From: Bacteroidales bacterium
GTDB taxonomy: Bacteria; Bacteroidota; Bacteroidia; Bacteroidales; Muribaculaceae
Direction: 5' to 3'
DNA length: 64,000 nt
Assembly (NCBI GenBank): GCA_030524805.1
Contig: JAUNFY010000001.1
Span: 62,001-126,000, forward strand
A program made the position numbers and the translations under genes. Of the stretch, positions 53,789 to 63,326 are shown in pieces. Numbering within the stretch: position 1 is the stretch's first letter; the number at the start of each line of letters is the position of its first letter. Below the pieces are notes generated by a model. It ran no database searches. It was not told the DNA's origin and saw only the letters and a program-made list of their open reading frames with translations.

Positions 53789-54886
53789 CTAAAAGTCGAA
53801 CATAAGTCCGCCTTCAGTGCTGTAGGGAAGAGTAGCGTTGCTTCCGCTTATTACGAAAAGATATAGCCAATAGGAGAATCCGAGCAGCAGAACTCCGAGT
53901 GTGTAGACGCTCTTGTTCTGCCGCAATTTTGGAGCATTGACAATGAGAGGAAGATAGAGGCATGCGAATGTGAGGTTATAATAGGCCATTCGCATAAGAA
54001 ACCGATTGTAGATACCGGTCATGAAGAGCATAAGGCAGACAATGCACGACAGGTAGAAAAAGTCGTTGCTGACATCGCTCACGAGTTTGCGCTTCATCGC
54101 AATATAAGAAAACATGATGAGGAGCATGCTGATGAGTATGTCGGTAGCTCCAATCTGCGATTGCCCTGCGGAAGCGGTATAAGCATAACTGTGGCCGACA
54201 CCGAGGACTGCCATGTGAGTCACCATGATGTTGACACACAGGAATGCGAAGATTACCCCCGTGTAGAAGAGAAGGAATGCCAGCGGCTTTTTACGTCTGG
54301 ATGTTTGGGATATCGTGTAAATGATATATATAAGTCCACCGGCCGCAATAGCCGACATGTGGAAGATAATGGAGATGACCGAAAGGATTATGAACTTCTT
54401 CTTTTTCCCGTCAAAAAGGAAAGTCGTGGCCCAAAGGATGAATGAGATAGCGAGAATCTGCCTCATTATGTTGAGCGAGGAATTGTAGAAGAAGAACAGG
54501 AAGAGGATATATCCGAGCCATACCGGCAGATGACGTTTATATTTGGCAAGAGCCTTATATAGAAAGAGAAGAGTCAGAAATGAATAAACGAAAAATATAA
54601 CTTGAACGCCACCAATATATTGAGCTATGAAGCAGGAGCAGTAGAAAAAGAGGTCAGTGTCGAGAATCATGAGAATTACCGACATTTCCTCGTCGTATAC
54701 TATCGAATTGTATAGTTCGATGTAGGTCGTGGTGTCGGTGCCGACGTCAATACTTCTGAAGGCAGCCACGAGAGCGGGAATCAGAAACCCTATTCCTGTG
54801 ATGAAAGGCCGCTGAGATTTCTTGCAGTTGCTTCCAAACTCTACAAGGCATGTGGAAATGATGAAGATGATGAGATAAAACAGCAT
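53789..54886 (-). CDS. EpsG-family polysaccharide polymerase-like membrane protein
   Basis: This 365-residue protein has about ten hydrophobic segments. The region after the first helix, PALVAAFRSIDVGTDTTTYI, is the EpsG hallmark (FR..DVGTDT..Y), and NIMRQILAISFILWATTFLF matches the conserved N-x-x-RQ segment. EpsG proteins are thought to polymerise repeat units at the periplasmic face (Wzy-like). It lies among glycosyltransferases and so is the best polymerase candidate in this locus. No flippase (Wzx) or chain-length regulator gene is in the window. Confidence 0.87.
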   Translation of the reverse strand: MLFYLIIFIISTCLVEFGSNCKKSQRPFITGIGFLIPALVAAFRSIDVGTDTTTYIELYNSIVYDEEMSVILMILDTDLFFYCSCFIAQYIGGVQVIFFVYSFLTLLFLYKALAKYKRHLPVWLGYILFLFFFYNSSLNIMRQILAISFILWATTFLFDGKKKKFIILSVISIIFHMSAIAAGGLIYIIYTISQTSRRKKPLAFLLFYTGVIFAFLCVNIMVTHMAVLGVGHSYAYTASAGQSQIGATDILISMLLIMFSYIAMKRKLVSDVSNDFFYLSCIVCLMLFMTGIYNRFLMRMAYYNLTFACLYLPLIVNAPKLRQNKSVYTLGVLLLGFSYWLYLFVISGSNATLPYSTEGGLMFDF

Positions 54887-54904
54887 CGCAGACTTAGTAA
54901 ATGA

Positions 54905-55909
54905 TCAATGCCGCGGAGAGGAGGAGAAAATCTTGTCTACCCATGTTGAGATCGAATATTTATCGTAGATTTCCGGATCAGGGTCAACGAATGGAGTTTC
55001 GATGAATTCTTTCGGCACCACCGGGTTATTGCGGTCTACTATAAGGATATTGGCCGGATTATAGAAGTCATAGTTCCTTATGTCGGCATTGGTGGTGATC
55101 AGTTTCTTCTTCGCACCCAGCGACTCGAAGCATCTCATGGTGAGTCCGGTCTGGCGCGGATGCTGCATGTCGATGATGATGTTTGACCTCGCATACACAT
55201 TCATGAGCTCGGTTTTGGTCATTGGAGTGAAATGTACAGCCGAAGCCTTGACTTTTCTCATTTCAGGATGCATGAGTTTGTATTTATAAAACATTATCTT
55301 TCCCTGGAAGAAGAAATAGAGGAAAGTCTTGCCTCCGCATGCGTGTATCTGAGAAGCGATGCTGTTGACGAAACGGTAGCGTTCGCTATGGGTCGTGCCC
55401 ACAAACATCAGGTCGTATTTCTTCGGCGACTTCATGCCCGCTATATCACGATACTCGTCGAAATAGAAAAGAGGCATGAACTTATAGCCATATTTCATGC
55501 AGTCGTAGCGGTCGAAAGAGAAAACATGGTCGAAATGTGAAGAAAGGGTCCTCACATCATGGGTGTTTGCTATAGAATCCCAATGATAAATGATGGTGAC
55601 AGCATCTTTATGGTAGCTGAAGAGAGTGAGCAGGTTTGCCTCGGAATAAGACTCTCCCTTCACGAAAAAGATGTAGTCGTAGTGATTGCCCTTTGTCTCC
55701 TCGATGATTTTCTTGTGGTAGGCATCGATATAATGTGCGATAAACTTCCTGTTTATGCGGATTAATGCCTTCACCAGAAAATAGTTGGCCGGGCGTTCAT
55801 CGAAATAATCCACTTCTCCCCCCTTCTTGAGAATGGAAGATACGATGTTTTCGGGAATGCCGAAAGCCTGAGCGGAGAAGAAGAGAATTTTCTTGCCGGT
55901 GAAATCCAT
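54905..55909 (-). CDS. CgeB-like glycosyltransferase-fold protein
   Basis: This 334-residue protein opens with KKILFFSAQAFGIPENIV and has YDYIFFVKGESYSEANLL, FSFDRYDCMKYGYKFMPLFY, YDLMFVGTTHSERY and RQTGLTMRCFESLGAKKKLI. The last segment is like the donor-binding E-rich region of GT-B enzymes, in the group often labelled CgeB or lipopolysaccharide biosynthesis. Its start codon shares one base with the stop of the upstream epimerase gene (TAATG), so the two are translationally coupled. The reaction is not known. Confidence 0.65.
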   Translation of the reverse strand: MDFTGKKILFFSAQAFGIPENIVSSILKKGGEVDYFDERPANYFLVKALIRINRKFIAHYIDAYHKKIIEETKGNHYDYIFFVKGESYSEANLLTLFSYHKDAVTIIYHWDSIANTHDVRTLSSHFDHVFSFDRYDCMKYGYKFMPLFYFDEYRDIAGMKSPKKYDLMFVGTTHSERYRFVNSIASQIHACGGKTFLYFFFQGKIMFYKYKLMHPEMRKVKASAVHFTPMTKTELMNVYARSNIIIDMQHPRQTGLTMRCFESLGAKKKLITTNADIRNYDFYNPANILIVDRNNPVVPKEFIETPFVDPDPEIYDKYSISTWVDKIFSSSPRH

Positions 55910-57048
55910 TATTTGTAAAGGCCTTTTTGTTTCATTTCCTCGATTGATTTCTCATAATTGTCGGCATGTACCGGCTGCCCGTCTACCCAACGGCAGAATT
56001 GCTCGATTCCCCGGTCGAAATTCCATTTCGGTTCAAATCCGAGAAGTTTGCGAGCTTTGGAAATATCGGCGAAATTGTGGCGGATGTCGCCGAGGCGATA
56101 ATTGCCGCTTACTGTGAGGGGAACTTCCTTCCCGTAGTGCTTTATCAAGGTCTTAGCCACTGTCAGCACGTCGGTAGCCACTCCGGTGCCTATGTTGAAA
56201 GCGTGGCCGCTCACTCCCGGCACTGTCAGTCCGAGAATGGTAGCGTCGGCGATGTCGTCGATATAGACGAAGTCGCGGGTTTCCAAACCGTCTTCGAAAA
56301 TGTTGATTCCGTTGCCGTTCTTGATTCGGGTTGAGAATATCGACAGAATGCCTGTATAAGGATTGCTCAACGACTGGCCGGGTCCATACACATTCTGATA
56401 TCTGAACGATACAGACTCGATGCCTATCGACTGGCATACGAGATGCACAAGCTGACCCTGCACCTGCTTTGTTATGCCGTAGACCGAGCCGGGATGAATT
56501 TTGGAATCTTCAGTGGTGCCGACAAGTTTCAGCGGCGTTGCGCAGCCGGGATATTTCACTTCGAAATCACCATGCGACATTGTCTCTTCGGGACGTTCAT
56601 CGGGATAGACATATTGATTGAGGTCATCGCTCCAATAGCGCCCTTCGCCATAGATAGCCCTTGATTCGGCCACCACTACCCTCTTCACATCGGTCTTTTC
56701 ATTGGTGAGGATATCGAGAAGGATAGCGGTGCCGCCGATGTTGACATTGACATATTTCTCTATTTCATACATCGACTGGCCTGTACCGGTCTCGGCTGCG
56801 AGGTGCAAAACGGCATCGACGCCTTTAAGTGCCTTATGCCAGTCGTCGCGTGAGGTCACGGAGCCTTTTATGAAGTTTACCTTATCTTTTATGTTGATGT
56901 AGAGAGGCGAAGTCCGCTCGGGATCGTCGCCGTGAATCTGAGGCGAAAGATTGTCGAGCACGGTCACGTCATACCCCTTCTCAATTAGTTTCAGAGCTAC
57001 ATTGGAACCGATGAATCCGGCTCCACCCGTAATCAGAACGTGTTTCAT
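55909..57048 (-). CDS. NAD-dependent sugar-nucleotide epimerase/dehydratase
   Basis: This 379-residue SDR-fold enzyme has the N-terminal VLITGGAGFIGSNVALKLIE, ending LDNLSPQIHGDD, the active-site segment VVVAESRAIYGEGRY, the catalytic Tyr/Lys in VYGITKQ and FNIGTGVATDVLTVAKT. It probably makes a sugar nucleotide for the repeat unit; the closest relatives I recall act on UDP- or dTDP-hexoses, but the exact product is open. It overlaps the hexapeptide acyltransferase gene by four bases at its start and the CgeB-like gene by one base at its end. Confidence 0.85.
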   Translation of the reverse strand: MKHVLITGGAGFIGSNVALKLIEKGYDVTVLDNLSPQIHGDDPERTSPLYINIKDKVNFIKGSVTSRDDWHKALKGVDAVLHLAAETGTGQSMYEIEKYVNVNIGGTAILLDILTNEKTDVKRVVVAESRAIYGEGRYWSDDLNQYVYPDERPEETMSHGDFEVKYPGCATPLKLVGTTEDSKIHPGSVYGITKQVQGQLVHLVCQSIGIESVSFRYQNVYGPGQSLSNPYTGILSIFSTRIKNGNGINIFEDGLETRDFVYIDDIADATILGLTVPGVSGHAFNIGTGVATDVLTVAKTLIKHYGKEVPLTVSGNYRLGDIRHNFADISKARKLLGFEPKWNFDRGIEQFCRWVDGQPVHADNYEKSIEEMKQKGLYK

Positions 57049-57677
57049 AATTCATTATCAGATTTAAATGATCCGTCAGTGTTAGTCTTTTCCCATTTCC
57101 CGGTGGCAGGATTGAACCGCTTTACTATCCTTGCCGGCGCACCTACAGCGATGCAGGCGGCAGGTACACTTGCATTTACTACAGCATGAGCACCTATCAC
57201 GGCCCCATCCCCTATTTCTACCCCCGGCAATATCATCACCCCCTCGCCTATCCAGACCTTATTGCCAATCCTTACCGGACGCATCTCATACTCGCGGTCG
57301 ATCGGGGCTGAGTCGGGGGTGGAGTGGTGTCCGTTTCCTGCATAAACCCCGTGGCTATTGTCGGAAACATACACATTCGATGCCATCAGCACGTCATCGC
57401 CGATTTCCACCGATTTCAGGGCGCAGATGTGCACATTGTCGTTGAGCTGCACGTTTTTGCCAATTTTCAATATGGGATCATCGCCCCCGAGTGTCTTGAA
57501 TATTTCAATCCGGCAATTTCGTCCGGTGGTGAGTCCTTTGTCGAGCTTAAGATACTTACGGCCCCTGACTGTGGCCGGATAACGCACCAACCGCGCAGCC
57601 GGCCAGAACAGTCTGGTATAGATCATGTCGCAAAAAAGGCGGGCGATGTTGCCGGGAGAATATTGTTTCTCAATCAT
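57045..57677 (-). CDS. Hexapeptide-repeat acyltransferase
   Basis: This 210-residue protein has the left-handed beta-helix repeat pattern (IGKNVQLNDNVHICALKSVE, IGDDVLMASNVYVSDNSHGV, VRIGNKVWIGEGVMILPGVE, IGDGAVIGAHAVVNASVPAA) and ends with a VGAPARIVKRFN segment. This is the WcaF/CatB-like acyltransferase fold, which transfers acetyl from acetyl-CoA to a sugar. It overlaps both neighbours by four bases. It probably acetylates a sugar of the repeat unit. Confidence 0.9.
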   Translation of the reverse strand: MIEKQYSPGNIARLFCDMIYTRLFWPAARLVRYPATVRGRKYLKLDKGLTTGRNCRIEIFKTLGGDDPILKIGKNVQLNDNVHICALKSVEIGDDVLMASNVYVSDNSHGVYAGNGHHSTPDSAPIDREYEMRPVRIGNKVWIGEGVMILPGVEIGDGAVIGAHAVVNASVPAACIAVGAPARIVKRFNPATGKWEKTNTDGSFKSDNEL

Positions 57678-58717
57678 CTCAACAATTCTTTATATATTTC
57701 GATATATTGGCTTGTCATCTTATCCCACGAGAATCGACGGGCGTTTTCCACTCCGGCTTCGATAAGGCTGCTGCGCCGGCTTTTAAGTTGGCCGAACTTC
57801 AATTTGAATTCATCAGTGGATGATTGCTTGAGAAGAAGTCCTCCCTCTCCCGTTACTTCGGGAATCGAAGAACTTGCGATCGCAATCACCGGACATCCTG
57901 CTTTCTGAGCTTCCACAACGGGGATGCCGAAACCTTCGTAGAGTGATGGATATATCAGGCAACAGACTGAATTGTAGATGGAATTCAGAGCGGAGTCGTC
58001 GGGGTGAACGATGTTGAGATAACCATCATTCCCCAGATTCTTGTCGAGCATCAGCTTTTCTTCGTCGCTCAGAGGAGAGCCGACAATAAGGAGCCTTTTG
58101 CCTACTTCCCTGGCGCAAGCAGCAGCAAAAGGGAAATTCTTGTAGGATTGACGGCCTCCGACAAACAGCAGACAGTCGGCATAGTCAGGATTTTTATCTT
58201 CTATGGGATAATAATTGTCGGAAACGCCGTTGTAGACCACTCTTATTTTCTCGGGCGACACATCGGGAAGGAATCTGAGCAGGTCGCGCCGTGTATTCTC
58301 ACTGATGCAGACCACGATGTCAGCTTTTCTTATGGCATTGTATTTTTGCCAGATGTGCATTTTTTTTCTTATTCCTGAGAAGAAATACTCATAGGTAAAA
58401 TCGTGAAGGGTGGTCAGGTTTCTCGCATTCGGGTTGTTGCATATCCTATAGTGTGATGAATGGAAAGCAAAGGGAGCGTCGTCGTTTATTTCCACCGACT
58501 TGAACCTTTCCAGAGCAATAGGAAAACGCGTGTTGGAAATCAGCCGGTTTTCGGGAATTTGAAGAGAAGACCTGACTTTATTTGACATGGCATTCCTGAA
58601 ATCAATGAATCTTGCATCGGGATGCGTTGCCGGTAAAGCCTCTATAAGATTTCCCCAGAGCACGGAAACACCTCCGTGTCGTTGCAAGGAGAAAATTATG
58701 TCGTCAAGATATATCAT
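57674..58717 (-). CDS. Family 4 glycosyltransferase
   Basis: This 347-residue GT-B enzyme has the N-terminal DDIIFSLQRHGGVSVLWGNL, with IRVVYNGVSDNYY, CLLFVGGRQSYKNFPFAAAC and the donor-binding YPSLYEGFGIPVVEAQKAGC (E-x7-E). It is similar to mannosyl- or galactosyltransferases of capsule loci. The donor is not assigned. It starts nine bases after the preceding GT2 gene and overlaps the acyltransferase gene by four bases. Confidence 0.9.
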   Translation of the reverse strand: MIYLDDIIFSLQRHGGVSVLWGNLIEALPATHPDARFIDFRNAMSNKVRSSLQIPENRLISNTRFPIALERFKSVEINDDAPFAFHSSHYRICNNPNARNLTTLHDFTYEYFFSGIRKKMHIWQKYNAIRKADIVVCISENTRRDLLRFLPDVSPEKIRVVYNGVSDNYYPIEDKNPDYADCLLFVGGRQSYKNFPFAAACAREVGKRLLIVGSPLSDEEKLMLDKNLGNDGYLNIVHPDDSALNSIYNSVCCLIYPSLYEGFGIPVVEAQKAGCPVIAIASSSIPEVTGEGGLLLKQSSTDEFKLKFGQLKSRRSSLIEAGVENARRFSWDKMTSQYIEIYKELLR

Positions 58718-58725
58718 TATGTCGG

Positions 58726-59679
58726 TCAGACTTTTTTGTTGGCAAAAGAAATAAGCCTGTGCAGCAGATTCAGCTGTCGTGCGTCGGAAAGAAAGAGCAC
58801 CAGCTTCTGCTTCATGCTCAGATCCAGTTTTTTCCAGTCGATGTCACGATAAAGCTCCGATATTTTCTTATAAGATGAAAACGGTCCGCAATAGAAACAT
58901 GTCAGTTTATTATAGATACATGATTTCATTATCGTGGTTTTGAAATCGTCGGCATCCGGCAGGTCAGAAAAATAGTCGACGAGATGCTGCTGCACCCGGA
59001 TCACCATATCAATGCCTTTATCGTTTACGTTGGCTGTATAAGAACTTATGTTAAGCCGGTTGTAGTTGTATATCGGATTTGCTGACTTGAACACCTTTTT
59101 CGAGTGGTACGCTAACTTTGGAGTGATAAGATAGTCTTCACCCTGATTGAGACCTTCTATAGCGCGGATATCGTTTTCTACGATTATGCTTCTCTTTATC
59201 AGCTTACCTATCACGTGGGTCAGTGATTTGCGGCAAAGGAGCGATTTTGTATATTGTCGGCTGTCGGAAATGTCCGGATTTCGCAGGATGTTTGTGCCAT
59301 CCTGTCTTATTTCCTTAAAGTCTGAATATACAATGTCGGCATTTTCCCGCATGGCTGTGTTCATGAGTAATTCCACTGCGTCTGTCTCCAGCCAGTCGTC
59401 GCTGTCGACATGAAGGACATAATCTCCCGTCGCATTATCTACAGCGGTATTTCTTGCGCCTGCAAGGCCTTTGTTGGATGGATGGCTTATTATCTTGACA
59501 GCATTCATGCGATCAGGATAATCTTTTAGAGTATTCCTCAGGATGTCCACGCTGTTGTCGGGCGAATCGTCGTCTACAAAAATGTATTCGATGTCATGAT
59601 AAGACTGCTCGAAAAGCGACCGGGAACAACGCTCGATGAAAGGCGCTACATTATATATCGGGACAAGAATGCTGACCAT
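58726..59679 (-). CDS. Family 2 glycosyltransferase
   Basis: This protein, 317 residues from the chosen start, has VSILVPIYNVAPFIERCSRS, EYIFVDDDSPDNSVD and YVLHVDSDDWLETDAV, with the DSD metal-binding site. It is an inverting GT-A enzyme of the GT2 group. The open frame extends upstream to 59742 and would overlap the AAA-ATPase gene by 50 bases; starting at 59679 gives the conventional family N-terminus (MVSILVPIYN) and removes the overlap. The later part has NPIYNYNRLNISSYTAN, common in capsule GT2 enzymes. Confidence 0.9.
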   Translation of the reverse strand: MVSILVPIYNVAPFIERCSRSLFEQSYHDIEYIFVDDDSPDNSVDILRNTLKDYPDRMNAVKIISHPSNKGLAGARNTAVDNATGDYVLHVDSDDWLETDAVELLMNTAMRENADIVYSDFKEIRQDGTNILRNPDISDSRQYTKSLLCRKSLTHVIGKLIKRSIIVENDIRAIEGLNQGEDYLITPKLAYHSKKVFKSANPIYNYNRLNISSYTANVNDKGIDMVIRVQQHLVDYFSDLPDADDFKTTIMKSCIYNKLTCFYCGPFSSYKKISELYRDIDWKKLDLSMKQKLVLFLSDARQLNLLHRLISFANKKV

Positions 59680-59692
59680 TTTTTCGACTGAT

Positions 59693-61282
59693 TTAGTTTT
59701 CAGTAATGATGAAATCTGTAAGTTTTCGACTTTTTGTATCAAAATTTGCTCCGATTTTAATTATTGTCCTACCATCGGACTTAAATGGCATGGAATAATC
59801 TTTCTCGTCAATTTGATGAAGCGCTATCTCAGCCGAACTATTGATCTTGAACTCTAAAAGATATATATACCTTTGAGTTTCAATCATCATATCGATGCGT
59901 CCATTGGCAGTTTTGAATTCAGCATGTGTGTGAAAACCCATCAATTTGAAGATAACATACATTATATTCTGATAATGTACTTCCAGCTGGCCATGTTGGT
60001 GCCTGTGAGTATCTTCTTTAGCTGATCTTAACAAGTCGTAAGGGATGCCGGAGAAGAATATCTGCAATTTCTCCATGAAATCTCTCGCATGTCCCTGCTC
60101 TACATCCATGACAAATTGTTTCACGAGAGACTCTTTGTTTGAGCCTTTTGTGAAAGATTTATATAGAAGGTTTACGAAACCTTCGGCGACTTCTTTATTC
60201 GGGAATCCGAGAGTGTATAGTTTAAAACGCTTGTCATAACCCTTGATGGTAAGATAGCCTGACTGAAATAGAAGCGGTATGGGATCAGACAGATAAATAT
60301 CCGAACCTGTAAGAATATCTTCAGAGCATTGATAATGTTCCATTTCCGGCATCGGAAAGTTGCTTTGTTCTATCAGGCGAATGAGGGAAGTTGGGGTGCC
60401 GGTCGCGAACCAGTAGTCGCTGAAATCTTTGTTGGCGAAAGCACTAAGCAAACTGAACGGATTATATACATCCTCACCGTTTTTAGAGAAATGATATCCG
60501 TCATAGTATAATTTCAGTGAAGATTGAACCTCTTCAACCGACTCATTGAGATTCTTTGCAATATCTTCAATACCCTGACTAAAATAAGATAACAATTCCT
60601 CTTCAGTTATGCCGCATATTGAATTGTATCTTGTATTTAGAGATATATCATTCAGATTATTAAGTCCGCTGAAAATCGAAACTTTACTGAACTTTGACAC
60701 GCCTGTAAGCATTCCAAATTGAATGAAACCATCCATAGACTTCAAAACGGAATAGAAAGCCTGAAGTGTTTCCCTATTTGATTCTCTTAATGTGACGTTG
60801 CCGATGGCATCAAGAATTGGTTTATCATATTCATCAATCAGCACTACTGCCTTAGATCCATTGATCTCGGCTGCTTTCTGGATTATTTCCCTGAATCTGA
60901 ATCCAAAAGTTTTTGAACGTTTCTCGATTTTATATTTTATTTCGAATTTTGAAAGCAGGTCGTCAAGAAATTTATGAAGGCTATTCTCATCATTAAAGTT
61001 TTCGCCATTGAAATCAATGTGAATCACCGGATAAGTTATATCCCAATTCCAATCTAATTCGGAGATTGCCAATCCTTCGAATAGATATTTATCGCCTTTA
61101 TAAAGTGATTCGATAGTAGAAAGCAATAAGCTCTTGCCGAATCGTCGTGGTCTGCTGAGAAAGTAATATTTACCTGTAGTGACAAGTTCATGGATATAAG
61201 CCGTCTTATCCACATACAAGTATTGATTCTCAATAATGTCAGCAAACGACTGAATTCCTATCGGATACTTAATTATATTCAT
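59693..61282 (-). CDS. AAA-ATPase-like protein with C-terminal PD-(D/E)XK nuclease-like domain
   Basis: This 529-residue protein begins with YPIGIQSFADIIENQYLYVD, a hallmark of the AAA-ATPase_like family (PF09820). The Walker A-type motif is in RPRRFGKSLLLST and the Walker B in VVLIDEYDKP. The C-terminus (from about residue 440) has HAEFKTANGRIDMMIET and YLLEFKIN, a D...ExK arrangement of the PD-(D/E)XK type. Many copies of this family occur in gut Bacteroidales and other anaerobes; its role is unknown. It is AT-rich and has no evident link to polysaccharide synthesis, so it looks like an insertion within the locus. The GT2 gene on its downstream side starts 13 bases after its end. Confidence 0.85.
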   Translation of the reverse strand: MNIIKYPIGIQSFADIIENQYLYVDKTAYIHELVTTGKYYFLSRPRRFGKSLLLSTIESLYKGDKYLFEGLAISELDWNWDITYPVIHIDFNGENFNDENSLHKFLDDLLSKFEIKYKIEKRSKTFGFRFREIIQKAAEINGSKAVVLIDEYDKPILDAIGNVTLRESNRETLQAFYSVLKSMDGFIQFGMLTGVSKFSKVSIFSGLNNLNDISLNTRYNSICGITEEELLSYFSQGIEDIAKNLNESVEEVQSSLKLYYDGYHFSKNGEDVYNPFSLLSAFANKDFSDYWFATGTPTSLIRLIEQSNFPMPEMEHYQCSEDILTGSDIYLSDPIPLLFQSGYLTIKGYDKRFKLYTLGFPNKEVAEGFVNLLYKSFTKGSNKESLVKQFVMDVEQGHARDFMEKLQIFFSGIPYDLLRSAKEDTHRHQHGQLEVHYQNIMYVIFKLMGFHTHAEFKTANGRIDMMIETQRYIYLLEFKINSSAEIALHQIDEKDYSMPFKSDGRTIIKIGANFDTKSRKLTDFIITEN

Positions 61283-61328
61283 TTTATAAAGGCGCGTAAA
61301 CGTGATTTAATAGATAAATCCGGATTTA

Positions 61329-62291
61329 TCAAGAGCGGTGAAGGATGGCTTTGACTTTATTTGAAGCGGAATTGGCTATCACTTTCGCGATGGTTCCGAC
61401 ATATCGGATGCCATATTCGGAATAGAACTGTTTGAAATTCTTGCTGAAGTTCCTGCGATATATTCTTGCGTCGAGTATGGAAATTATCGCCATGTTTTCC
61501 ATGATGATTTTGTCGAGGATTTGCGGCTTGATATCCGGAAAATGGCGTTTCATGGCCTGACGATGTTTGATCCATGCAAAATTCAGGTCATAGTATTTTT
61601 GCTTTCCAAGTTTAGTAAACTGTGCTGTCCAGCCGGTGCTTACCCGTCGGTAAACCCCCATGACCCTGTCAAAACCCCTCACTTTCCCCATCGAACGGCA
61701 AGTCGCCCATAAGACATTATCGCCAACAATGAAATCCTTATCGGCGGGGGAATTCAGGATACACTCAATTCTGAACACAGTGGAGCATGTAGGCACGTTT
61801 AGTCTTGATTGCATCTCGTGATGCTCATAATCTTTCGATTCCACCACACTGCATCCTGAATCAATTTTGCTTGTGTCCTGGTCAATGATATCGACACGAT
61901 GGAAACACATGGAATAATCCGGATGTGATTCGAGAAAATCCACTTGCATTTGAAGTTTATCGGAATCGGTCCAATAGTCGTCACCTTCACACATCGCTAC
62001 ATATTTAGCACCGGTGTTTTCACAAGCCTGATTTATTATTCTTCTTAATGAGCCATCATGTTTGGAATATTGATTTTCCTTCTCGATAATTGGTTTTATA
62101 ATGTCCGGGTATTTTGAAGCGTATTCCTCGATAATCGATGCGGTGCCATCTGTTGAGGCATCGTCGTGAATTATCGCAACAAAAGGGAATGTAGTCTTCT
62201 GCATTATGAATCCTTCAAGAGTATCACGGATATATGCTTCGTGATTGAAGGTCAAGCAACGAATTACTACAAGAGGTTTTGACGTTTGCAT
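61329..62291 (-). CDS. Family 2 glycosyltransferase
   Basis: This 320-residue protein has VVIRCLTFNHEAYIRDTLEG, FVAIIHDDASTDGTASII and YVAMCEGDDYWTDSDKL, the EGDDYW variant of the GT2 metal-binding motif. The end contains RAILHRS-type basic residues. It belongs to the GT2 branch frequent in Bacteroidales capsule loci. The donor is unknown. It is separated from the AAA-ATPase-like gene by 46 bases and from the upstream dehydrogenase gene by 33. Confidence 0.88.
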   Translation of the reverse strand: MQTSKPLVVIRCLTFNHEAYIRDTLEGFIMQKTTFPFVAIIHDDASTDGTASIIEEYASKYPDIIKPIIEKENQYSKHDGSLRRIINQACENTGAKYVAMCEGDDYWTDSDKLQMQVDFLESHPDYSMCFHRVDIIDQDTSKIDSGCSVVESKDYEHHEMQSRLNVPTCSTVFRIECILNSPADKDFIVGDNVLWATCRSMGKVRGFDRVMGVYRRVSTGWTAQFTKLGKQKYYDLNFAWIKHRQAMKRHFPDIKPQILDKIIMENMAIISILDARIYRRNFSKNFKQFYSEYGIRYVGTIAKVIANSASNKVKAILHRS

Positions 62292-62324
62292 GTGATATTG
62301 TCAGTACGAAAGAAACTGAAAGTA

Positions 62325-63326
62325 TTAGTTGTAGTCTTCCTCAACACCCCAAAGTTTAGCAAAGCGTTGTTTACCTTGCTCTTCTTTAAACCATTTGCAG
62401 AAGTCTAACCAAGAATATTGAGGCTTATAGCCTAATTCATCAATAGTTTTGGTTATATCAAGCACGAATTGGGTTGCATTCCTTTTTTCAGGAGCGTAGG
62501 ATATTGGAGACGGGTTGTCCGCAGGCGAAAAAGTAGCGACAATTCCTTTTATACGTTCATCGAGAGTGGAACCTCCGCTACCGATATTGTATATACCACC
62601 TTCTTTGTCAGACTCTACACATTTTTCTACAATCTGAAGGAAATCGGGCATTGCGCACGTTTCGAGCAAGCGGTCGGGATCGCCCCAAATTTCCAGTGCT
62701 TCCCCTTTTTCAGCCTTTTTAATCAGAAGCCTGTCGGAAACCATTACTTTCTCTCCATCGGTATATGTGTAAGAGTTCGGATGATAGGTATAAACTCTTG
62801 AAAGGCGAAGGATAAAAGGTCTGATACCGAATACTTCCTTATAGTGCAATATCGTTTCTACGGCTGCAATTTTAGAGATTACGTACATCGCGTGGTCTCC
62901 TGATAGAGGGGCTTTCCTTTCGGCATCGGCAGAAATCGGATTTTTAGAGCCAAACAGATAGCTGACATCGAATAAAGATTCCGGAAAGATTATTTTGGGA
63001 ATACCTGTCTTCACCATATATTCCAGGACATTGTAAGTTCCTTTGAATATGGAGTCGATATAAAGATTGGCGTCATATCCTTTCATGGATGCAGGGAGTG
63101 CTCCTGCAAAATCCGCCACTATATCTATACCTTTCTGAGGAAGTTTCTCAAAGTCTTCTTTTTTTGAAATATCAAAAGAAATATATTTGATACCATGGTC
63201 TTTAAAAAAGCCATTATCTGATTTTCGATGTCCGGCAGCTATCACCTGATAACCCTTATCCTTAAGATGAAGAGTAATGTAGGCGCCAAGTGTACCGGTT
63301 GCACCAAGTACTAATATTGTTTTCAT
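62325..63326 (-). CDS. NAD(P)-dependent SDR-family epimerase/reductase
   Basis: This 333-residue protein has the nucleotide-binding ILVLGATGTLGAYITLHLKD, the active-site pair in YVISKIAA (Tyr and Lys three residues apart) and NIGSGGSTLDERIKG near the C-terminus. It belongs to the extended SDR group used in nucleotide-sugar metabolism. The substrate is not known. It overlaps the ATP-grasp gene by four bases (ATGA), so the two enzymes are probably made together and may act on one sugar. Confidence 0.82.
   Translation of the reverse strand: MKTILVLGATGTLGAYITLHLKDKGYQVIAAGHRKSDNGFFKDHGIKYISFDISKKEDFEKLPQKGIDIVADFAGALPASMKGYDANLYIDSIFKGTYNVLEYMVKTGIPKIIFPESLFDVSYLFGSKNPISADAERKAPLSGDHAMYVISKIAAVETILHYKEVFGIRPFILRLSRVYTYHPNSYTYTDGEKVMVSDRLLIKKAEKGEALEIWGDPDRLLETCAMPDFLQIVEKCVESDKEGGIYNIGSGGSTLDERIKGIVATFSPADNPSPISYAPEKRNATQFVLDITKTIDELGYKPQYSWLDFCKWFKEEQGKQRFAKLWGVEEDYN

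Noticed and set aside
59680..59742. Extended N-terminus of the GT2 gene at 58726-59679
   Set aside because: It would overlap the AAA-ATPase-like gene by 50 bases and adds residues not seen in GT2 enzymes.
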